Below, one piece after another: positions 40,741-47,979 of a stretch of DNA of 64,000 bases. Where the stretch lies: the NCBI GenBank assembly GCA_964397525.1, contig CAYNIY010000001.1, positions 44,874 through 108,873 of the forward strand. The letters are read 5' to 3'. How positions within the stretch are numbered: position 1 is the stretch's first letter; each line of letters begins with the position of its first letter. The position numbers and the translations under genes are program-made. The notes beneath the pieces were generated by a model, which ran no database searches, was not told the DNA's origin, and saw only the letters and a program-made list of their open reading frames with translations. The DNA comes from Syntrophopropionicum sp964397525 (GTDB lineage: Bacteria; Bacillota; Desulfotomaculia; Desulfotomaculales; Pelotomaculaceae).

Positions 40741-42060
40741 ATGGACTTTTCACTTTTTTTAAAAATATTATTTTCAGTTGTTTTTCTTTATTCCCTGGCG
40801 CCTACACTCGTAGTCCGGCTTGCCGGAATAGGCGCCTTGGCGCGGGCATCAGGGGGATACAACAGGATCGCCCTCACCTTTGACGACGGGCCGGACCCTA
40901 TCTACACCCCCCAGATACTTGAAATACTCCATCGCTACCAGGCCAAGGCCTGTTTCTTTGTTGTCGGTGCGAAAGTCCTGGCCTACCCCGAGCTGACCAG
41001 GCAGATCCTTGAGCAGGGTCATACCATCGGCAATCATGGTTTCCGGCACAAAGCGATCTGGCTGCTCGGCCCCAGCGCCACCAGGAGGGATATCAGCGAC
41101 ACCAACCTGGCTGTAGAGAAGCTCACTGGCCAGATGACCGTATTTTACCGTCCGGCATGGGGCCTGTTCAACCTTTCTTCAATCTGGTACTGCTGGCTGA
41201 AAGGCATGAAGATAATCCTCTGGACTTACTGGAGCTGGGACTGGATTAAAAAAGCCACACCGGAGAGCATCTGCCGGAATGTGCTGCATAAAATCAAGGA
41301 CGGAACCATCATCATTCTCCATGACAGTGATTCTGCCCCTGGTGCGTCCAGGGGCGGCCCAGCGCGGATGATTGAAGCGCTGCCGCGTATCCTGGAGGGA
41401 TTGGAGCAGAAAGGCCTGCAGATATCTTCCCTGGATGAGATTATGATTCACAAAAAAAAGCTTACCTTTAAAAAAATGCTGCAGCAGCTTTGGGGCCTGG
41501 CAGACACCTTGGTGCGGCTGCTGGCTGGGATCAAGGAAATACCCGGCTGCACAACCTGGAGATTCGCCCTGCGCACGCACCATGGCAGGGACTGGATCCT
41601 GTATGACGGCTGCGTTCTGAAGCCCGGCGATGTTTATCTTGACCTGCACGCCGACAATGACCGGTTCATGGCGCTGATCGATGAAAACACATCCGTTGAG
41701 CGGTCTGCTATCATTGCCATGCGTGAAGTGCTGCATAACCTGCCGCGCCTGGCGGAATTTTTACAAAATGACAAGCGGGTTGAGAAGGTCAATATCATCA
41801 TGGGGATCACCCTGCTGCACCGCGGCCTGGGGCGCATCGGTTTCACAGTCGCGGACATGCAACCGGGGATCTTTACAACACTCACCGGCTGGTACGAGCG
41901 GTGGCTGCTCGGCATTTACCACCCGGGCGGCTTTAAAAAACAGAAGTCGTATCGTGAAAAGCTCTCACCCAAGTACGTGATTATAACCCGGCAGGAACTG
42001 ATGCGCCATTTACCCCCGGTCGGAAAGGCACCAGCAGTTGAACCGCCTGAAATAAATTGA
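40741..42060 (+). CDS. Polysaccharide deacetylase (NodB domain) with YkoP-like C-terminal domain
   Basis: 439 residues. An N-terminal membrane helix (about 2-22) is followed by a NodB domain (about 38-235): motif 1 TFDDGPDPIYTP with the catalytic and metal Asp pair, motif 2 GNHGFRH with two metal His, motif 3 RPAWG and a late motif IIILHDSD. The metal triad looks intact. The last about 200 residues (from LWGLADTLVRLLAG to the end) form a second domain like Bacillus YkoP, including LKPGDVYLDLHADNDRFM (core GDVYLDLHADNDRF). The enzyme probably removes acetyl groups from an extracellular glycan or glycolipid. The role of the YkoP part is unknown. Confidence 0.87.
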   Translation: MDFSLFLKILFSVVFLYSLAPTLVVRLAGIGALARASGGYNRIALTFDDGPDPIYTPQILEILHRYQAKACFFVVGAKVLAYPELTRQILEQGHTIGNHGFRHKAIWLLGPSATRRDISDTNLAVEKLTGQMTVFYRPAWGLFNLSSIWYCWLKGMKIILWTYWSWDWIKKATPESICRNVLHKIKDGTIIILHDSDSAPGASRGGPARMIEALPRILEGLEQKGLQISSLDEIMIHKKKLTFKKMLQQLWGLADTLVRLLAGIKEIPGCTTWRFALRTHHGRDWILYDGCVLKPGDVYLDLHADNDRFMALIDENTSVERSAIIAMREVLHNLPRLAEFLQNDKRVEKVNIIMGITLLHRGLGRIGFTVADMQPGIFTTLTGWYERWLLGIYHPGGFKKQKSYREKLSPKYVIITRQELMRHLPPVGKAPAVEPPEIN

Positions 42061-42113
42061 CGGGACGAATCCCGCTTGCTATACAATAAATAATTACTGG
42101 CGAGGTGTTGATA

Positions 42114-43529
42114 TTGGACAGCCAACGTCTGGCGGATGAACTCAAAAAAATATTGCCTGCCGAGCGGGTGCTCATAAGCAGCATCGATCGAAAAATGTAC
42201 AGCTATGACAGCTCTTTTCATGCCCGTTTCAACAGCTTTATTCCCGATGCGGTTGTAATGCCACGTTCCACCGCAGAAGTTTCCGGCATCATGCGCTTTG
42301 CTTCAAGTCATAATGTGCCGGTCGTACCCCGGGGCGCCGGCAGCGGTGAAACGTGCGGCTGCCTGGCTACACGCGGCGGCATTGTGCTGGACCTGTCAGG
42401 CTGGGACACGATCGATGAAGTCGACGTGTCCAATATGCAGGCTTTCGTCCGGCCCGGAGTCGTCCATTACAGGCTCAACGAGCACCTGGCTGATTTCGGC
42501 CTTTTTTTCCCGCCTGATCCAGGCAGCACACGCATGTGCACTATCGGAGGAATGGTGGCAAACAACTCCAGCGGCCTGAGGGCGGTTAAATACGGTACCA
42601 CGGAACAGTACGTCCTCGGGCTTGAGATAGTAATGCCTGACGGCAGCGTTATCACCACCGGCGGTGTAAACTGCAGGGCGCTGAAAAACGTTTCCGGTTT
42701 AAACCTGACCAAACTATTTGTAGGGTCAGAGGGTATCCTGGGCGTGATCACCAGGATCAGGCTCAGAGTTTGGCCGCGCCCGAAGGCCCGCGGCATTGCG
42801 ATGGCGGTTTTTGACAGCCTGGAGGAAGCGCCGGCAGCCGTGCTGGACGTTTACCAGTCAGGCATTCTGCCTTCTGGTATCGAGATCCTCGATGATTCGG
42901 CTATCCAGGCCGTCAATATGTATAAACCGGAAATCAACCTTCCTGCCGCCGAGGCCATCCTGATCTTTGAGGTAGACGGCAACCCGGCCGGGGTTGAATG
43001 GGAAGGGCTCAAAATTGCTGAGATTGTCGGGAAAAGAGCCAAATCATTGGAGTGGACCACTGACAAGGACCGAATGGCTGATCTGTGGCGGGGACGCGGC
43101 GTTGTAGCCATGGCCGCGGCCAGGCTGCGTCCGGAGTGCAGCAGGATTTTTGCCGGTGAGGACATCAGCGTCCCCCTGAACAGAGTGACCGAGGCGCTGC
43201 GCCGGATCAAAGAACTCGGCAGAGAGTTTGGCGTCACGGTAGTTAACTACGGCCATATCGGTGACGGCAATGTGCATACCGCGCCGGTGATCAACCTCGA
43301 AAACCGCGATGAGATAGAACGGGCAAAATGCCTGGTAGACGCCATCCACCGGCTGGCTATTGAATTAGGCGGATCAACAACCGGCGAACACGGCGTCGGC
43401 GCCGTGAGAAACCAGTATGCCTTGGCCGAGCACGGCGAGGCGGCGAATATTATGAAGCGAATCAAGAAAACCCTGGATCCGGGCAATATCATGAACCCGG
43501 GCAAGCTTCTGCCCCCCGGGGAGGAATAA
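42114..43529 (+). CDS. glcD: GlcD-type FAD-linked 2-hydroxyacid oxidase subunit
   Basis: 471 residues from TTG at 42114 (MDSQRLADELKK), 6 nt after GAGGTG; a GTG at 42105 sits inside that ribosome site. The FAD PCMH domain has VPVVPRGAGSGETCG, LDLSGWD, FPPDPGSTRMCTIGGMVANNSSG (core GSTRMCTIGGMVANNSSG) and GSEGILGVITRI. The C-terminal FAD-oxidase_C domain has NYGHIGDGNVH and GEHGVGAVRN, with metal/substrate His. Pairs with the iron-sulfur subunit 4 bp downstream. Substrate is glycolate or D-lactate; which one cannot be told. The D-lactate option is attractive given the lactate permease remnant at 6395-7096. Confidence 0.9.
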   Translation: MDSQRLADELKKILPAERVLISSIDRKMYSYDSSFHARFNSFIPDAVVMPRSTAEVSGIMRFASSHNVPVVPRGAGSGETCGCLATRGGIVLDLSGWDTIDEVDVSNMQAFVRPGVVHYRLNEHLADFGLFFPPDPGSTRMCTIGGMVANNSSGLRAVKYGTTEQYVLGLEIVMPDGSVITTGGVNCRALKNVSGLNLTKLFVGSEGILGVITRIRLRVWPRPKARGIAMAVFDSLEEAPAAVLDVYQSGILPSGIEILDDSAIQAVNMYKPEINLPAAEAILIFEVDGNPAGVEWEGLKIAEIVGKRAKSLEWTTDKDRMADLWRGRGVVAMAAARLRPECSRIFAGEDISVPLNRVTEALRRIKELGREFGVTVVNYGHIGDGNVHTAPVINLENRDEIERAKCLVDAIHRLAIELGGSTTGEHGVGAVRNQYALAEHGEAANIMKRIKKTLDPGNIMNPGKLLPPGEE

Positions 43530-43533
43530 AGCG

Positions 43534-44745
43534 GTGTCTGAGGAACTGGCAAACTTAAAAGAACATTACCTGCGCTGCGTGCGCTGCGGGCAGTGCCGTT
43601 CTGTCTGCCCTGTTTTTGAAGAAATCGGCAACGAGACGGCTTCTCCGCGGGGGAAAGTATTCCTGGCGCATATGCTGGCCAGCGGTGAGTTGAAGGCGGA
43701 TGCGGAGATCGCCCACAAACTATCACTCTGCCTTCTCTGCCAGGCCTGCACAAAGGAGTGTCCCTCTGCAGTACCGGTTCATAAGATTATTATGGCTGCA
43801 CGTTCCATGTTGGACAGTGACATCCCATCCCCGCTGCACAGGCTTGTTTTCAAAGATATCTGGACAAAACCCACCCTGCTGAAAGCATCAGCCGGGCTGC
43901 TCAGAGGCTTCCAGGGACTGGGACTGACCGGCTTGGGCAGATCCCTGGGGCTGCTGCCGCCGGCCCTTGATTTGACCGGCAGGCTGCCCCGCCAGCCGGC
44001 GCGTTCCTTTATCCGGGAAATCACCAAAGCTGAAAGCACTGCCAAAATGAGGGTCGGTTATTTCCTGGGCTGTACCACTAACCTTCTGTTCCCAAATGTA
44101 GCCAGAAGCACGGTGGCGGTACTTTCCAAGCTGGGATGTGAAGTAATTACACCCAGTGACTTAAAGTGCTGCGGCCTGCCCCAGGCGGAAAACGGGCTGC
44201 CTGATGCGGCGAAAGCCCTGGAAAGCTTCAATTTTGCCGCCTTCCAGCGATATGGCGTTGACGTGGTCGTCACCGACTGCGCCTCGTGCTTTGCGTCCCT
44301 GAAGGAGAGCAGCGCCTTTCAGGGCATGCAAATACTGGACTTGTCAAGCCTGCTCAACGACCTGCTAGGCGGCGTGAAACTTGCTCAGGACAGCCGCATC
44401 ATCACCTACCATGACCCCTGCCACCTGGCCAAGGCACAGGGGATTACAGCCGCACCGCGCGAGCTTCTGGAACGGACCTGCGCCGGGTTTAGGGAAATGC
44501 CCGGCGCGAATAACTGCTGCGGGGGAGGCGGCTCCTTTTCCTTTTTCAACTACAACACCAGTATGGGTATACTTGATAAAAAGATCTCCTCAATAAAAGA
44601 AACAGGAGCAGCGGTTGTGGCAACCTGCTGCCCCTCCTGCATTATGCAAATCAGGCATGGCCTGCTGAAAAGCGGTCAGGATATCGTCGTGGCGCATCCA
44701 GTCGAGCTCCTGGCTCAAAGCCTGGGACTTGCTTGGACAATTTGA
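43534..44745 (+). CDS. glcF: GlcF-type iron-sulfur subunit (glycolate/D-lactate oxidase)
   Basis: 403 residues from GTG at 43534, with GGGGAGGAA upstream inside the end of glcD. Two 4Fe-4S motifs: CVRCGQCRSVCP and CLLCQACTKECP. Two CCG domains follow: GCTTN...LKCCGLPQ and YHDPCHLAK...NNCCGGGGSF, then ATCCPSCIMQI. This is the electron-transfer partner of GlcD and passes electrons to the quinone pool or to another carrier. Forms a two-gene operon with glcD; no GlcE is present, as is common in anaerobes that use GlcD plus GlcF/HdrD-like subunits. Confidence 0.92.
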   Translation: MSEELANLKEHYLRCVRCGQCRSVCPVFEEIGNETASPRGKVFLAHMLASGELKADAEIAHKLSLCLLCQACTKECPSAVPVHKIIMAARSMLDSDIPSPLHRLVFKDIWTKPTLLKASAGLLRGFQGLGLTGLGRSLGLLPPALDLTGRLPRQPARSFIREITKAESTAKMRVGYFLGCTTNLLFPNVARSTVAVLSKLGCEVITPSDLKCCGLPQAENGLPDAAKALESFNFAAFQRYGVDVVVTDCASCFASLKESSAFQGMQILDLSSLLNDLLGGVKLAQDSRIITYHDPCHLAKAQGITAAPRELLERTCAGFREMPGANNCCGGGGSFSFFNYNTSMGILDKKISSIKETGAAVVATCCPSCIMQIRHGLLKSGQDIVVAHPVELLAQSLGLAWTI

Positions 44746-44822
44746 TCTTTATGCGGCTGATATAATACCGGCGAGTAAAAATATCAGGTTAGATGATAAT
44801 CGAACGCTATATCTTGTTTTCT

Positions 44823-45632
44823 TTATATCAGAGGGATCCCTTCATTAAAGATAAACCTGGCAACCCTTGGCGGCTCTAAAAATTCCCACTGCCCCTGCAT
44901 TTTACTATCCAGCGCAGCTATTTCAATATGCAACATGGCGATGCCACAGTCCAATCGTTTAGAAATATTATATGTATCATTAAGGTTGTCCACAGCAACG
45001 GTTATATTACCCGCCTGCACTTCAAAACGCCACGGTTGACGGTTAACAGCCGAAGGAGCCAGTCTGGCTGCCTCCAAGGCTTTATTAATCCAACTGGGCC
45101 AATTCGTTTCTGCCAATCCTGACACCAGCTCAGCCAGTGGCTTTCGTTGATGATTTCTGCCGAATCCAGTCATGATTTTTTCTTCAAGTGACAAGCCCTC
45201 TCCGGTATAACCGATCGGCGTTACCGCCAGGACTTTCTCTTTTTTACCCGTTCCCGCAAGCAAGGATGCAATCTCCGGCCTGAAAAAACCACCTACCCAG
45301 CAGGTGGCAAGATTTGAGGATGTTGCCTCCAGAATTACCCCTTCCCCTAAATAGCCAACCTTTTCCTGAATATTAGGATCATCCATATTTCCAATAAAAG
45401 CTATGAAAGCAGGTGCATCCTTAATCTTTCCCAAGTGACCGATTGCACCTTTAAAAACCTCATCAGTTGCTTGGTTTACTAGAACCGCCCTGGTTTCCGG
45501 ATAAGGGCTAAATTCTGTGAGAAACTTTTGCAAATAAACCAATGTGTTGCTGTCCATTGGCCGGGGATCAAACTTCCGCCTTGACCTGCGGCTAATTATG
45601 GCGTTTTGCCACCTGTAAAACGGCATCTCCAT
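44823..45632 (-). CDS. Nitroreductase family protein
   Basis: 269 residues from ATG at 45632 (MEMPFYRWQNAI), with AAGGTGA upstream; the frame opens earlier at 45665 without a site. RRSRRKFD near residue 20 and the C-terminal half with ARLAPSAVNRQPWRFEV are the FMN-binding signatures of nitroreductases. The middle LGEGVILEATSSNLATCWVGGF (core LEATSSNLATCWVGG) is typical of the longer nitroreductase class in anaerobes. It reduces flavin-accessible substrates with NAD(P)H. The upstream neighbour is the Cys-rich protein (48 bp away), and the two may be co-transcribed. Confidence 0.88.
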   Translation of the reverse strand: MEMPFYRWQNAIISRRSRRKFDPRPMDSNTLVYLQKFLTEFSPYPETRAVLVNQATDEVFKGAIGHLGKIKDAPAFIAFIGNMDDPNIQEKVGYLGEGVILEATSSNLATCWVGGFFRPEIASLLAGTGKKEKVLAVTPIGYTGEGLSLEEKIMTGFGRNHQRKPLAELVSGLAETNWPSWINKALEAARLAPSAVNRQPWRFEVQAGNITVAVDNLNDTYNISKRLDCGIAMLHIEIAALDSKMQGQWEFLEPPRVARFIFNEGIPLI

Positions 45633-45680
45633 TTCAGCTTCACCTTGCTTAAACATCAATATCATTTATATCGGTGGTTA

Positions 45681-46229
45681 TTAAAAAGCTCTCAGCAGCT
45701 TTTGCCACGGCTCGTCCGCCAGCTTATCCAGACAGCGGGAATCCCATTCCACATGCTCCCGGATCAGCGGTTCCCTGAGCAGTTCCTCCCAGGCCAGCAT
45801 AGCCCTGACCAGGAAACGCCTGTCTAAGAGATTTATGTCTCCGGCCTGCACCAGCGGACAAACCGGGACAGCAGCAGTCTCCAGGCGCAGTTCAAGTAAC
45901 CCGCCAGGCGTCAGATATGGCGAAACGGGGAATGTCCTGCAGGCAAAAGGCCTCCGATCCCGCGGGCAGACACCGCGGCAGACAACAAAATAAATGGTGC
46001 CCTGCCAGCCCGGGCAAAACTCATATACCTCTGCAGCATGTTCCTGCCAGTCCAGCCAATCCTCAGTCCTGTCAAACATGACCTCTTCGCCGGGCAACAG
46101 GTACATGCCCACTCCTTTTACCCACTCTGTGCAGCAGATACTGCCGCATAACCGGCCGCAATCCACGGACAAAGGGGTCACCTCATTAAGCAGCTTATAC
46201 ACCCAGTTCCAGTCAGCCAGCAATATCAA
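45681..46229 (-). CDS. Cys-rich YkgJ-like putative metal-binding protein
   Basis: 182 residues with eleven Cys. The pattern SVDCGRLCGSICC near residue 22-33, CPGWQ near 73 and VCRGVCPRDRRPFACRTFP near 84-102 resembles the YkgJ family (CxBxCC...C...RPxxCRxFP), thought to chelate zinc or iron-sulfur. No membrane segment. The start 46229 is followed by hydrophobic MILLADWNWVYKLL. The function is unknown; it sits between htrA and the nitroreductase gene, all on the minus strand. Confidence 0.65.
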   Translation of the reverse strand: MILLADWNWVYKLLNEVTPLSVDCGRLCGSICCTEWVKGVGMYLLPGEEVMFDRTEDWLDWQEHAAEVYEFCPGWQGTIYFVVCRGVCPRDRRPFACRTFPVSPYLTPGGLLELRLETAAVPVCPLVQAGDINLLDRRFLVRAMLAWEELLREPLIREHVEWDSRCLDKLADEPWQKLLRAF

Positions 46230-46262
46230 CTCCCGGTTTAAATCAATTTTTACAATGGTTTT

Positions 46263-47399
46263 TTACCCAACATTAACCGGTTTTTCGGCCACAGTTACTG
46301 TTATTGTCTGCTGCTGGCGCTGGCGTACCACTGTGAGCTTTACTTCCTGCCCGATCTGCGAGGTTTTGATCGCGGCTACCAGGTCGTCGGCAGTGGCTAC
46401 TTTTTCACCGTTGAATCCCACAATTACATCCCATTCTGTCAGGCCGGCTTTTTCAGCAGGGCTGCCGTTCAGCACCCCGGATATAACTGCCCCTTCTGCT
46501 TTATCCAACCCCAGGTAACTGGCCAGTTCACTGTCCACGGTGCGGACCTGCACGCCCACCCAGGGGCGGATTCTGGTCACATTGTTTTTCAAATCCTCCA
46601 GCACCTGCTGCACCGTGCTGGTGGGTATGGCAAAACCAATGCCTTGAGCCTCGGAACTGATAGCCGTGTTGATCCCCACCACCTCACCATTGAGGTTCAA
46701 CAGAGGACCGCCGCTGTTGCCGGGATTGATGGAGGCGTCAGTCTGGAGGAGGTTTTCATACTGCCTGTCTTCGACGCTGATAGGGCGCCCCTTAGCGCTG
46801 ATCACACCGGTCGTTACCGTGTGATCCAAACCATAAGGATTCCCGATGGCAATGACCCAGTTGCCTACCCTGATCTGATCTGAGTTGCCTAGGGTGAGAA
46901 AGGGAAGGCTGTCGCCGGCATCTATCTTCAACATGGCCAGGTCCAGATCATAATCTGAGCCTACGACAATGGCTTCCATTTCTTTGTCAAAGCCAATGAC
47001 GGTCACGGAGATCTTATTAGCCCCCTCAATCACATGTTCGTTGGTTAAAATATAACCGTCATTTGAAATAAGGAAACCGGATCCCAATCCTTCTTCCTCT
47101 CTCGGTACAGTTGGCAGATCAAAGAACTCCCGGAAAAACGGATCGCTGAACAGGGGATCATCCGCTCTCCCGGTTGTAATCATGGTAGATATTTTTACCA
47201 CGGCAGGGCTGACCTTGGACACCACATCGGCAACGGTATCCGGACCCACCCCGGGAAGAAGGTCAGCCTGAGAATTACTGGCAGCCTTCCCGGCCGGTTG
47301 TTGTATGTTACCCGAGGAACAACCAGCGCTTAATGTAAAACCAGCAAGGACAACCAAAAACAGTAACAGCAAATAAAACCGTCTGAAATTTATAGACAT
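46263..47399 (-). CDS. HtrA/DegP-like serine protease, lipoprotein
   Basis: 378 residues from ATG at 47399 (MSINFRRFYLL), after GAGGGGTAATGAG; the frame extends to 47447 without benefit. The signal peptide ends with lipobox LSAGC, so Cys27 would be lipidated and the protein held on the outer face of the membrane. Trypsin-like domain with the His in TNEHVIEG, Asp in YDLDLAMLKI and Ser in NPGNSGGPLL. One PDZ domain follows (VISGVLNGSPAEKAGLTEWDVIVGFNGE, core GSPAEKAGLTEWDVI). It degrades misfolded exported proteins. Lipoprotein anchoring rather than the usual N-terminal membrane helix is notable. A long palindrome lies upstream. Confidence 0.92.
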   Translation of the reverse strand: MSINFRRFYLLLLFLVVLAGFTLSAGCSSGNIQQPAGKAASNSQADLLPGVGPDTVADVVSKVSPAVVKISTMITTGRADDPLFSDPFFREFFDLPTVPREEEGLGSGFLISNDGYILTNEHVIEGANKISVTVIGFDKEMEAIVVGSDYDLDLAMLKIDAGDSLPFLTLGNSDQIRVGNWVIAIGNPYGLDHTVTTGVISAKGRPISVEDRQYENLLQTDASINPGNSGGPLLNLNGEVVGINTAISSEAQGIGFAIPTSTVQQVLEDLKNNVTRIRPWVGVQVRTVDSELASYLGLDKAEGAVISGVLNGSPAEKAGLTEWDVIVGFNGEKVATADDLVAAIKTSQIGQEVKLTVVRQRQQQTITVTVAEKPVNVG

Positions 47400-47472
47400 C
47401 TCATTACCCCTCTTTCCCCGCTTTTTTTTAGCAACCACCTTATACAAATATTATAACAATCCTCCGGAATAA

Positions 47473-47518
47473 TGGTCTATTATATCTTTTTCGAAAAAAA
47501 AAAGATATAATTAGTCCA
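47473..47518. repeat. 46-bp near-perfect palindrome between htrA and the next gene
   Basis: TGGTCTA-TTATATCTTTTT on the left and its complement on the right (AAAAAGATATAATTAGTCCA) agree at 19 of 20 positions with a single-base gap, around a short A-rich centre. It fills the divergent promoter region of htrA (minus) and the 47562 gene (plus). Possible roles: operator for a dimeric regulator, bidirectional terminator-like structure, or relic of a small mobile element. No promoter is obvious around it. Confidence 0.7.
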
Positions 47519-47545
47519 ATGCTGCCGCTATTTAAACAGCAGCAT
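47519..47545 (+). repeat. Hairpin in the leader of the 47562 gene
   Basis: ATGCTGC (47519-47525) and GCAGCAT (47539-47545) pair perfectly across a 13-nt loop, directly before the AAGGGAGG ribosome site of the next gene. It could stabilise or regulate the leader mRNA. No riboswitch class was recognised. Confidence 0.45.
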
Positions 47546-47561
47546 AAGGGAGGTTTAGACC

Positions 47562-47930
47562 TTGATCCGCGTTGAACTGGCAAAAGAACTGGCAAAACAT
47601 TTGGCATGGGAACCAAAAGTTGGCGACCTTACCATAGTATACGGGGAATCGGGAGAAGAAATCGTCGAGCCCATTATCTTGAGGCATGAAAAGGAAAAAA
47701 AGATCGTGCTCTCACTGCGTGAAGTTGGTGACCTGGTCTGGCTCCCAAGGCTTTCCATGCTACTTTACGAGCTTAAAATACGTTCTGCGAACGGTTTTTC
47801 TCTGAACTACAGTAAAGACACTGACCAGTGGATCTATTTAGACGATAAAGTCGAAACCTGCGCCGACGGCCCGGAAGACGCCGCTGCCCTGGCCCTGCTT
47901 AAAAAGCTTGAAAAAAAAGTTCCCGAATAA
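47562..47930 (+). CDS. Hypothetical protein, 122 residues
   Basis: Not recognised. TTG start with AAGGGAGG at ideal spacing, so the gene is probably real. The protein is acidic, soluble and without signal peptide or Cys clusters; one mixed alpha/beta domain is suggested by alternation (LTIVYGESGEEIVEPIIL, core TIVYGESGEE; IVLSLREVGDLVWLP). The C-terminal part is Lys/Glu-rich. It is transcribed away from htrA across the 46-bp palindrome, and convergent with the LonB-like gene. Both neighbours are proteases, which may or may not be meaningful. Confidence 0.75.
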   Translation: MIRVELAKELAKHLAWEPKVGDLTIVYGESGEEIVEPIILRHEKEKKIVLSLREVGDLVWLPRLSMLLYELKIRSANGFSLNYSKDTDQWIYLDDKVETCADGPEDAAALALLKKLEKKVPE

Positions 47931-47979
47931 AACGTAGACAAGTCCAGCCCGTCAACATTATTGCTTATACAGGCGGTTT

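Noticed and set aside
42061..42074. Short hairpin CGGGA-CGAA-TCCCG after the deacetylase gene
   Set aside because: Only 5 bp and no T-tract, so it is not a convincing terminator.
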